Part shown: positions 1 to 6,016 of the stretch, piece after piece | Layout of the letters: every line of letters starts with the position of its first letter | Position numbering within the stretch: position 1 is the stretch's first letter | Assembly (NCBI GenBank): GCA_003647825.1 | Contig: QMNP01000074.1 | Coordinates: 1 to 7,155, forward strand | Length of the DNA: 7,155 nucleotides | Reading direction: 5' to 3' | Source: Candidatus Cloacimonadota bacterium | GTDB taxonomy: Bacteria > Cloacimonadota > Cloacimonadia > Cloacimonadales > TCS61 | The notes under the pieces: model-generated | What the model saw: only the letters and a program-made list of their open reading frames with translations | Databases searched by the model: none | Told to the model about the DNA's origin: nothing | Position numbers and translations under genes: made by a program

Positions 1-1278
1 GACGAATTTTTGGAAACCTATGATACAAATCATCCCAACAGAACCAGAGCAGCAGGAAGTAATAATCCACTTAATCCTAGTAGTCCACCTACTGCTCCAA
101 ATACTAGTTATGTATTCAGCCGCTTTCCCAATACTACGTTCTATATGGAATTAACTGAGTTGGGAAATTTAGTAGGAAATATTTATGATAGTGATGGTGG
201 CTTAATTTCTACGGCTAATATTATACTAGAGCAATATGGCATTCAAACCTACAGCAATGGATCGGGATTTTACCAATTTGGCAATGTATTGCAAGGAACC
301 TATAATTTTACTGCCAGCAAACCGGGTTACAATTCAAATACACAATCTGGAACAATAATTACGGATGAAACTACAACTCTAGATTTTTATCTCGATGCAA
401 TTCCCACAGTGCAAATTACAGGTCATATCGTAGCAAGTGATGATCAGAGCACTGGTTTACCCAATGCAGTGCTGAATCTTAGTGGTTTTGAACACTATCA
501 AACTCAATCTGATGATAATGGAGATTTCATATTTCCTGAAGTTTATATAAGTGAAGTTTATAACTTAGTTATTCAAAAATATGGCTTTGAGAATTATATT
601 CAAGAAGTGGAAGTTATGGAAAATGATATAGACTTGGGAACTATCGTATTGAACGAATTAGCCTTTCCAGCTGAAAATGTGGTTGGTGTGCAAAATCTTG
701 CCAATACGGAAATCAGCTTAACCTGGGATGTGCCATTTGTTTTAAATAGAGATCTGGAATCTTACACGATCTACCGTTTTTTGGAGGTTTACAATTCAAA
801 TCCCTCGGGTTGGAATCTATTGGAAGAAAACTATACCGATACTGTATATATTGATAATGGTTGGGCTGCTTTACCAAACCAGACTTATCAATACTCAATT
901 GTAGCTAACTATACCGCAGGAATAGTTTCAGATGCAGCTTTTTCCAACATTCTCGTTAAAACAGGCGTAGGTACAAACGATGATCTGATAATACCAGCAA
1001 TTTCAGAAATTAGTTCAGTTTATCCTAATCCATTTAACCCGGAAACAACCATTAGCTATTCTCTGGCAGAAGATGCAGAATTAGAAATTAATATCTACAA
1101 TGTAAAAGGACAGCTTGTGATGACATTAGTAAATTCAAAGCAAACCGCTGGTGAACATACCGTTATTTGGTCAGGAGTCGATTCAAATGACAAAAACCAG
1201 TCTTCCGGAATTTATTTAATTCGCCTGCAGGTAAATGGCAGAAATATCTCCAACAGAAAATGTATTTTAATGAAGTAG
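1..1278 (+). CDS. Secreted multidomain protein with C-terminal Por/type IX sorting domain (5' partial)
   Basis: The reading frame is open to the first base of the window (codons D-E-F-L precede the apparent TTG start at 10), so this is the last 425 residues of a longer protein. In fragment numbering the visible domains are: an uncharacterised Pro/Asn-rich stretch (1-50); two tandem carboxypeptidase-regulatory-like beta-sandwich repeats (about 55-132 and 137-217), each with the GxxxxxxG...T..dG.F.f..v pattern; an FN3-like module (about 224-322, with SLTWDVP and YQYSIVANY); and a C-terminal FlgD/type IX type A sorting domain (about 338-425) with YPNPFNPET at 341-349 and SGIYLIRL at 402-409. Such C-termini direct export across the outer membrane in FCB bacteria and are normally cleaved or anchored there. 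The catalytic or binding part, if any, lies upstream of the window, so the protein could be a peptidase, an adhesin or a structural surface protein. The gene ends in TAG just before a strong hairpin and converges with the minus-strand genes. Export is well supported; the specific function is unknown. Confidence 0.9.
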   Translation, partial: DEFLETYDTNHPNRTRAAGSNNPLNPSSPPTAPNTSYVFSRFPNTTFYMELTELGNLVGNIYDSDGGLISTANIILEQYGIQTYSNGSGFYQFGNVLQGTYNFTASKPGYNSNTQSGTIITDETTTLDFYLDAIPTVQITGHIVASDDQSTGLPNAVLNLSGFEHYQTQSDDNGDFIFPEVYISEVYNLVIQKYGFENYIQEVEVMENDIDLGTIVLNELAFPAENVVGVQNLANTEISLTWDVPFVLNRDLESYTIYRFLEVYNSNPSGWNLLEENYTDTVYIDNGWAALPNQTYQYSIVANYTAGIVSDAAFSNILVKTGVGTNDDLIIPAISEISSVYPNPFNPETTISYSLAEDAELEINIYNVKGQLVMTLVNSKQTAGEHTVIWSGVDSNDKNQSSGIYLIRLQVNGRNISNRKCILMK

Positions 1279-1302
1279 AATAGATTAATTCAGTTTACAA
1301 TT

Positions 1303-1339
1303 AAACCTTCCGAGAGTTTCATTTCTCAGAAGGTTTTTT
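1303..1339 (+). terminator. Rho-independent terminator of the secreted-protein gene
   Basis: A 13-bp stem (1303-1315 with 1324-1336, AAACCTTCCGAGA against TCTCAGAAGGTTT, one C-A mismatch) encloses an 8-nt loop and runs into six T residues (1334-1339). It lies 24 nt after the TAG of the plus-strand gene. Read on the minus strand the stem is followed only by TTTAATTG, so it may also stop the converging DUF58 transcript, but less efficiently. Confidence 0.85.
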
Positions 1340-1388
1340 ATTTCTTCGGTCGAGTTGATCGCTGTTCATCACAAACAGGATGTTTACG

Positions 1389-2285
1389 TTACATCAACTT
1401 CGTTCTTTTGATCAGATAATTCAGTAAAATCTTATCGAAGCTGGTTTCGGTAGTAATGGGATTGTATTCAATAAAGGATTCATGGCATTTGCGTTTCAGG
1501 AATTCGGAATTTTCTTTATAGGCTTTCTGGTAATCCTTTCTGATCTGCCAGGGATTCACGGTGATCTTTTCACCAGTTTCTGAATCTATGAATTCAGTTT
1601 CGGTTTTAAAGTTGAAATCCAGTTCCTGTGTATCCTGGATATGAAAAAGAATTACTTCATGTTTTTGATGTCGGAAATGCTGCAATCCCAGCAGAATCTT
1701 TTCTGGATCATCGATCATGTCGGAAATCAAGATTATCAATCCGCGTTTTTTAATACGATCGGCCAGAGAATGAAGGATTTCTACAGTATTGGTTGTATCT
1801 TGCGGTTGCAGATTATGAAGCTCTTTAAATAACACGGAAAGATATGATCTCATAGAACGGGGCGGCACATAATTTGTGATTTTGTTAGTGTAAGAAAGCA
1901 AGCCAACTGCATCCTGTTGAGAGATCATCAGGTAAGCCAGAGCAGATGTAAAAGCTTTGGCAAATTCCAGCTTGGAAATCTTTCCAGATGAGAAGCCCAT
2001 AGAAGCGCTGTGGTCAATTATTATATAGCATTTAAGGTTAGTTTCTTCTTCATAGCGTTTGATGTAATAGCGGTTGGTTTTGGCGTACACTTTCCAATCT
2101 ACGTTACGAATTGCATCTCCCGGATTGTATTGACGGTGATCGGAGAATTCTACACTGAAACCGTGATAAGGTGATTTGTGTAGTCCGGTGATGAATCCTT
2201 CCACAATTAAGCGTGCTCGCAGGCTGAATTTATCAAGCTGTGCGATGAATTCATCCGAAAGATATTTTTGTTTATTTTCTGACAT
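1389..2285 (-). CDS. DUF58 family protein with vWA-like domain
   Basis: This 298-residue protein carries the DUF58 signature: GLHKSPYHGFSVEFSDHR at about 34-51, then YNPGD (53-57) and R-N-V-D-W-K (60-65). It continues into a von Willebrand factor A-like fold with a MIDAS-type D91-x-S93-x-S95 motif (DHSASM) after a hydrophobic strand, and a second acidic site around SDMIDD (188-193). There is no signal peptide or membrane segment, so it is a cytoplasmic, short-form DUF58 protein. Family members usually sit beside a MoxR-type AAA+ ATPase and are thought to act with it as a chaperone-like or metal-dependent assembly module, often linked to membrane or vWA/BatA-type proteins; exact roles are poorly known. 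Here no MoxR gene is adjacent: upstream is a thioesterase gene 175 nt away and downstream is a convergent gene. The ATG is preceded by AGGAAAA at a good distance. The family call is secure; the function is not. Confidence 0.94.
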   Translation of the reverse strand: MSENKQKYLSDEFIAQLDKFSLRARLIVEGFITGLHKSPYHGFSVEFSDHRQYNPGDAIRNVDWKVYAKTNRYYIKRYEEETNLKCYIIIDHSASMGFSSGKISKLEFAKAFTSALAYLMISQQDAVGLLSYTNKITNYVPPRSMRSYLSVLFKELHNLQPQDTTNTVEILHSLADRIKKRGLIILISDMIDDPEKILLGLQHFRHQKHEVILFHIQDTQELDFNFKTETEFIDSETGEKITVNPWQIRKDYQKAYKENSEFLKRKCHESFIEYNPITTETSFDKILLNYLIKRTKLM

Positions 2286-2460
2286 TTATTTTCCTATTAT
2301 TTTCCTGCAGGGAAAAGACAAGAAGCTGGAGAGGATGTCAAGAGAGAAGAGGATCATTGCTGGAATTTATCTGTTCTTAACTCAAGTATTCGGTAAGAAT
2401 GATGAAAGAATTCCGATTTCTTAGTCAAGTTCAACGTAATTCTGAACATCCTGATTCCAT
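2286..2460. other. Intergenic region between thioesterase and DUF58 genes
   Basis: 175 nt with no convincing gene. On the minus strand a consensus -35-like TTGACA (2341-2336) is followed at 17 nt only by a poor -10 (TCTTTT, 2318-2313), and a short hairpin (TTTTCC 2300-2305 with GGAAAA 2311-2316, 5-nt loop) sits just upstream of the DUF58 ribosome site. No T-tailed terminator is visible after the thioesterase stop, so read-through into DUF58 remains possible. Confidence 0.4.
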
Positions 2461-2964
2461 CTATACCTCAATCTCGGTCGGATCAGTTTCTTTGGGAACA
2501 ACCATCCATTCTTCTTCATCTCCATCCCATTCGGCGATTTTATCTAAAGGAAGTTTAATATATTTTCCACTGGCAGTTACTGCAACTTTCCCATCCGGAA
2601 GAATCAATTCTCCTGTTCCAAAGAAAAAACGTTTATTCTGTTCGGTAATTCTTCCTACAACCTTCAATTCCACATCATAGGGAACAGGACGCTTGAACTT
2701 AACGTTCAATTCCACTGTGACACCCCAGATATTTTCATCTTCAATCATAATGGCGCGACCTATCGTTTCATCCAGAATTGCGCTGGAAATCCCACCATGC
2801 AGTCTGCCGGGATAACTCTGATGCATTTCGCAAGGCGTAAAAGTGGCAACCAATTCGTTGTTTTCTAATTCATAAAATCCGGCTTTGATGCCGAAATCGT
2901 TCTTTAGTCCGCATACGAAACAGTGTTTACTGTTCTGATGCTTTTTTCTTACTTTGTGTTTCAT
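2461..2964 (-). CDS. PaaI-like hotdog-fold thioesterase
   Basis: A 167-residue protein of the PaaI/YdiI-like acyl-CoA thioesterase superfamily. The hallmark is R54-L-H56-G57-G58-I-S-S-A-I-L-D65-E66, where HGG forms the acyl-thioester site at the start of the central hotdog helix and the acidic D65/E66 pair is the expected catalytic region. It is followed by the beta-strand block VTVELNVKFKRPVP (82-95) typical of the fold. The likely reaction is hydrolysis of a small or aromatic acyl-CoA in the cytosol; the substrate cannot be told from sequence. The N-terminus contains C15-F-V-C18-G, a Cys pair found in a subset of such proteins. The C-terminus has an acidic tail (EWDGDEEEW, 145-153) beyond the fold. 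The start has AAGGA 9-10 nt upstream. It is separated from the upstream cluster by a terminator and from DUF58 by 175 nt, so it probably has its own promoter. Confidence 0.87.
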   Translation of the reverse strand: MKHKVRKKHQNSKHCFVCGLKNDFGIKAGFYELENNELVATFTPCEMHQSYPGRLHGGISSAILDETIGRAIMIEDENIWGVTVELNVKFKRPVPYDVELKVVGRITEQNKRFFFGTGELILPDGKVAVTASGKYIKLPLDKIAEWDGDEEEWMVVPKETDPTEIEV

Positions 2965-2985
2965 ATTATTTCATCCTTACATCAA

Positions 2986-3017
2986 CTCTAAATCTGCCTA
3001 ATAAATCTGTTTTAGAG
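2986..3017 (-). promoter_or_regulatory. Inverted repeat in the thioesterase upstream region (possible operator or 5' leader element)
   Basis: CTCTAAA (2986-2992) and TTTAGAG (3011-3017) form a perfect 7-bp inverted repeat with an 18-nt spacer. The octamer TAAATCTG also occurs twice directly (2989-2996 and 3002-3009), 13 nt apart. The element lies 22 nt upstream of the thioesterase ATG on the minus strand, just downstream of a -35-like TTGACT (3031-3026). A weak alternative is TTGCAT (3026-3021) with TATTAG (3003-2998) at 17-nt spacing, which would place the -10 inside the repeat. It could be a repressor site or an RNA hairpin; chance is possible in AT-rich DNA. Confidence 0.3.
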
Positions 3018-3050
3018 CTTATGCAAGTCAAGACAAAAGTGAAAAATCAA

Positions 3051-3114
3051 ACAAAGAAAAAACTCTGAAAGTGTCAATTACCATGAAGAAATGGAAGAGA
3101 CCTTTTCAGAGTTT
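3051..3114 (-). terminator. Rho-independent terminator of the envelope gene cluster
   Basis: On the minus strand an 11-bp perfect stem (3114-3104 with 3070-3060, AAACTCTGAAA against TTTCAGAGTTT) is followed by TTTTTTCTTTGT. The 33-nt loop is long but contains a small nested hairpin (CCAT...ATGG), which would bring the arms together. It begins 24 nt after the stop of the 61-residue membrane protein gene and so marks the end of the five-gene cluster. The stem is AT-rich, so efficiency may be moderate. Confidence 0.7.
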
Positions 3115-3138
3115 CAGGATATTTTTAGAAAATATATA

Positions 3139-3324
3139 TTAATCTTTTTTCTTTTTCTTTGTTCCTGCCATAATAGCTGCCGGAAAGAGGACAACGTAAG
3201 CAATGATCAACAGTATGGGTGAAATGGTTTTATCTCCGGTTCCCATGATAATGTAGCCAATTATTGTAATTAAAACTGCTGCGATCAGCAATACAACATT
3301 CAATTTATTAAATACGAATTTCAT
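3139..3324 (-). CDS. Small two-helix membrane protein, DUF3098-like
   Basis: This 61-residue protein consists of two hydrophobic segments (about 8-27 and 35-54) joined by a short GTGDKT turn, ending in a basic tail of five lysines and an aspartate. Basic residues at both ends (K2, K7, K56-K60) predict both termini in the cytoplasm and the turn outside. The pattern N-x-x-LL...I-x-x-GYIIM-G-x-G...SPILLIIAY resembles DUF3098, small inner-membrane proteins of Bacteroidetes and relatives with no known function; the match is from memory and moderate. It begins 3 nt after the stop of the TPR gene and its AGGAG ribosome site lies inside that gene, so the two should be translated together. It is the last gene before the terminator. 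It is a real gene rather than a chance frame given the strong ribosome site, the spacing and the clean two-helix design. Confidence 0.75.
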   Translation of the reverse strand: MKFVFNKLNVVLLIAAVLITIIGYIIMGTGDKTISPILLIIAYVVLFPAAIMAGTKKKKKD

Positions 3325-3327
3325 GAT

Positions 3328-5223
3328 TTATCTCCTAAAATTTTCTTCCAATATTTTTTCAGCCAATTTTATTGAATTCTCGTCATCAGCAATTTCTACT
3401 GCCAATTTCAGATAATTCTCAGCTTCAGTTTTGTTGTTCAATTTCAAATATATCTCACCAAGATGGTAGGCTATCTCACTATTTTTGATCTCTTTGGAAA
3501 GAGGAAGTTTCATTGCATCCAAAGCATCATTATACCTTCCCATTCGAAAATAGACCCAGGCCAGGCTATCCCAGATCATTTCGTTTTCCGGTGCTATTTG
3601 TACTGCTTTTTCTAAAAGTTGTAAAGACAGCTCATATTCTTCTTCTATCTGTTCATCTGCAATCATATAGCCTACTGCATTCATCAGATCTAAATTGTCC
3701 GGATACATTTCCAAACCACGTTTCACTCTCTCAATTATATTGGATTTAGAATCATATTTCTCGGCCACTAATGCATATTGTATAAATATTGTAGATTTTG
3801 GCTTTTCATTTTCATTTAATTCCTGCAGGCATATTTCAAAAGTCAGAGAATCTTGTTCAGTTCCAAAAAGTATGCCGGCGATTATATCATTAGTAGTGAA
3901 TTGAGAATCGGGAGGGGCCAGTTCTATCAGCTCTCTTGCTTTATCTATATCGGCAGCATTTTGCAGATAGATCGTAGCAGCTGCAATTGTAAGATTATTT
4001 GCCAGCAGATAATCCATAGACACGTCATTCATTGCAGCAATAGATTTATCACTATCTTTATCATGAGAATAAATAAGAGCCAGAATATATGCAATATCGT
4101 CTTTATTTTTTGTAACCTTGCGATACTCTTCTAAAAGTAATAAAATCTTTTTTAAAATCTGATCATCATTTTCAAAATCGTATTGGAATACCAGGTTTGT
4201 AAGTGATTTTAAATCATCTGATTTTAAGAGGTATTCCAAAGTTTTATCATTTTGCCCGGAATCGAAGTAGAGTTTGGCCAGATAAGAGTTGAATGAAATC
4301 ATCATTTCGGCAGGAATTGTAGCTAACTCTTCCAATGCCAATCCTGCTTGAATCCCAATTTCATATTCATTCAAATTTATAGCGGAAAAGAAAAGAGCTT
4401 TCAATACATCATCAGTACCGATATTAAAGCATTCGTGTTGGAGAGTTAAAACCTTTTCAAACTCTTTCTGGGCAAAATATCTTGTAATCAAAAACGCTTT
4501 TACCGGATCTGATACTGGTTTGCCTTCATCAATTCTCTTTTGGATCAATTCCAGAATTTTATTCTTCTCTCCCTTTTTGTCATAAGCCGAAAGTAAAAGA
4601 CCCATACTTTGTTCATCGCCCCATCTTTCGTAAGCTTCGGTAAGAATTTCCAAGCCCTTTTCTGCATCAATACTTCCGTATAATTCTCCCAGCATCAGAA
4701 CATCATCTTTATTATTCCACGGCATTTTCAGGGCTTTTTCAAGCCATTTATCATCTGCTGGAGGGAAATATTGTGCCCTGAATTTGTAGTAATGAAGAAA
4801 AAGCTGCATGGATGGCTCAAGTTCAATCCCCAGAAGATAATATTTATCAGCTTCACTAAACATTTCCTGTAAACGAAATGCATCTGCCAGGATAAGCAAC
4901 ATACGGGGAGTATATAATCCTCGCTGATAATAACTTTCTCCCAATTCCAGAATTTCTGTTTTGTAAGTTTCGTTTTGATAGGATGCTATGGCAAGGGTTT
5001 CCAACAAACGCTCTTTAATTTGAATATTATTAGGATCAGCAGCGTCTGCCTTTTTGAAAAATGCAACAGCACTTTCCATATCGTGGTCCAGAAAAGCTGC
5101 TTCACCAAAAGCGTAATAATTTATGGATAATCTATTTGAAGTATCCGGGATTTCTTGAATGGTTTGATTTGCAGCACAACCAACAAGTAAAGATATAATG
5201 ATGATGTAGATAATATTTTTCAT
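3328..5223 (-). CDS. TPR-repeat lipoprotein
   Basis: A 631-residue lipoprotein. A short signal peptide ends in the lipobox L13-V-G-C16, so the mature protein starts at acylated Cys16 and should be anchored to a membrane, probably the periplasmic face of the outer membrane. The rest is almost entirely helical TPR-type repeats. The clearest are near the N-terminus (about 33-66, with F-G-E-A-A-F...A-V-A-F-F-K-K-A...DPNN) and at the C-terminus (about 547-575, WDSLAWVYFRMGRYNDALDA; and about 582-612, AYHLGEIYLKLNNKTEAENY). The C-terminal block (from about 514: N-A-V-G-Y-M-I-A-D, then A-P-E-N-E-M-I-W-D-S-L-A-W) resembles the end of large outer-membrane TPR proteins found in other Gram-negative phyla, including one encoded next to lolB in pseudomonads; this comparison is from memory. 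TPR proteins scaffold complexes, so a role in assembling envelope machinery with its neighbours is plausible but inferred. No clear ribosome site precedes the ATG, unlike the other genes of the cluster. Confidence 0.88.
   Translation of the reverse strand: MKNIIYIIIISLLVGCAANQTIQEIPDTSNRLSINYYAFGEAAFLDHDMESAVAFFKKADAADPNNIQIKERLLETLAIASYQNETYKTEILELGESYYQRGLYTPRMLLILADAFRLQEMFSEADKYYLLGIELEPSMQLFLHYYKFRAQYFPPADDKWLEKALKMPWNNKDDVLMLGELYGSIDAEKGLEILTEAYERWGDEQSMGLLLSAYDKKGEKNKILELIQKRIDEGKPVSDPVKAFLITRYFAQKEFEKVLTLQHECFNIGTDDVLKALFFSAINLNEYEIGIQAGLALEELATIPAEMMISFNSYLAKLYFDSGQNDKTLEYLLKSDDLKSLTNLVFQYDFENDDQILKKILLLLEEYRKVTKNKDDIAYILALIYSHDKDSDKSIAAMNDVSMDYLLANNLTIAAATIYLQNAADIDKARELIELAPPDSQFTTNDIIAGILFGTEQDSLTFEICLQELNENEKPKSTIFIQYALVAEKYDSKSNIIERVKRGLEMYPDNLDLMNAVGYMIADEQIEEEYELSLQLLEKAVQIAPENEMIWDSLAWVYFRMGRYNDALDAMKLPLSKEIKNSEIAYHLGEIYLKLNNKTEAENYLKLAVEIADDENSIKLAEKILEENFRR
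3331..3336 (-). promoter_or_regulatory. Shine-Dalgarno site embedded in the 3' end of the TPR gene
   Basis: Minus-strand AGGAGA lies 7 nt before the ATG of the 61-residue membrane protein gene and forms the final Arg-Arg codons (AGG AGA) and the edge of the TAA stop of the TPR gene. This fixes the start of the small gene and indicates translational coupling. Confidence 0.8.
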
Positions 5224-5256
5224 GGAATCATTTTTATTCTTATTAATTTATTTATA

Positions 5257-5997
5257 TTAGAAAGTCATATTGTAATACAAGCTAAGGGTACGGTCACATC
5301 CTTCAGTATCGATACGATTTTGCAGGAGATCATAAAAAGCAATTTTCAGTACTAAATATTCTGTGAAATGAATATTCATGGCTGCATTCAAAAAACCTTT
5401 TCCTTCTGTCATGTTTGATTTATTATCGTTCCAGGCAGTATCATATTCTGCCAGCAATACGAACATATCCCCTATCGATTTATCAAAACCGGCAAAAAGA
5501 TTTATGTCTTTATCTTCTTCTTCATCTTTATGTTCCAAACTATAATTAGCACCTAAATGAAAACCAACATTTCCCAGAAAGAAGTAGTTTTTGCTGGCAA
5601 CCAGGAAGGCTCCTTTAGATTTAATATCATAACGTCTGTTATCTGGATCGTATTCACCGTGTCCTTGAGAATCATAACCAAGTGCTATTGCAGGAAGCTG
5701 CGCAGATTCATCCAGGAAACGAAGCTTGCAGTTGAATTCTACCCTATCGTGCCAGAGTGGATTTTCGTTTCCAACTACCTGTTCTGCACCATAATTTACC
5801 CCCAGCATAAAGCGGGGGAATAAGCCGATTTTTGTACCCAGAACTAGGCCATTATTCTTGTATAATTTTGCTGCAATTTCAGCTTCACCTTTTTGCATTA
5901 ATCCAGCAGTAGGCGAATCGATAAGGGTATTTAATTCAAATGCAAAAACAGAATAAGAGCACATCGCAATCAAAGTTAAAACCAATATTTTTTTCAT
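5257..5997 (-). CDS. Small outer-membrane beta-barrel protein (YjbH-like, uncharacterised)
   Basis: A 246-residue exported protein with a classical Sec signal peptide (KK, hydrophobic core, S-V-F-A cut after A19). The mature part is rich in alternating hydrophobic/polar strands with aromatic girdles (for example L-V-L-G-T-K-I-G-L-F, then F-M-L-G-V-N-Y-G, and F-H-L-G-A-N-Y-S-L), short charged turns (KDEEEDKD, about 158-165) and a C-terminal Phe (YYNMTF), the hallmark recognised by the BAM complex. This predicts a barrel of roughly 10-12 strands in the outer membrane. The opening D-S-P-T-A-G-L and the A-I-A-L-G-Y-D-S-Q-G-H-G motif (about 104-114) recall uncharacterised YjbH-like barrels common in FCB and candidate phyla; I recognise the type, not a named function. 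It follows the DUF4837 gene by 19 nt with an excellent AGGAG site 7 nt before ATG. It might be a porin-like channel or an export component for its lipoprotein neighbours. Confidence 0.8.
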   Translation of the reverse strand: MKKILVLTLIAMCSYSVFAFELNTLIDSPTAGLMQKGEAEIAAKLYKNNGLVLGTKIGLFPRFMLGVNYGAEQVVGNENPLWHDRVEFNCKLRFLDESAQLPAIALGYDSQGHGEYDPDNRRYDIKSKGAFLVASKNYFFLGNVGFHLGANYSLEHKDEEEDKDINLFAGFDKSIGDMFVLLAEYDTAWNDNKSNMTEGKGFLNAAMNIHFTEYLVLKIAFYDLLQNRIDTEGCDRTLSLYYNMTF

Positions 5998-6016
5998 TGA
6001 AATTCTCCTTTCCAGG

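Noticed and set aside
10..12. TTG as the start of the plus-strand secreted protein
   Set aside because: The frame is open upstream to base 1, no ribosome site is visible, and no signal peptide follows, although the protein has an export domain. The gene is simply cut by the window edge.
1362..1378. Short hairpin (CTGTT...AACAG) downstream of the DUF58 stop
   Set aside because: Only 5 bp with a 7-nt loop and no T-run; too weak to call a terminator.
2176..2680. Plus-strand open frames opposite the DUF58 start, the gap and the thioesterase
   Set aside because: They overlap clear minus-strand genes, have low-complexity Ser-rich or basic translations, and show no family resemblance.
3142..3162. 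A-rich run coding the Lys tail of the 61-residue protein, possibly a slippage site
   Set aside because: The run is interrupted by G residues (Lys AAG/AAA codons), and a basic tail is normal for a membrane protein end.
3513..4134. Several plus-strand open frames inside the TPR gene
   Set aside because: They are antisense shadows of a strongly supported repeat protein, with His/Phe/Cys-rich translations and no ribosome sites.
5557..5823. Plus-strand frame opposite the beta-barrel gene
   Set aside because: Antisense to a gene with a clear signal peptide and strong ribosome site; its translation has no recognisable domain.
5955..5997. Possible lipobox around Cys13 of the beta-barrel protein
   Set aside because: The residue before the Cys is Met, not Gly, Ala or Ser, and a good signal peptidase I site (SVFA) follows, so it is read as a normal Sec signal.
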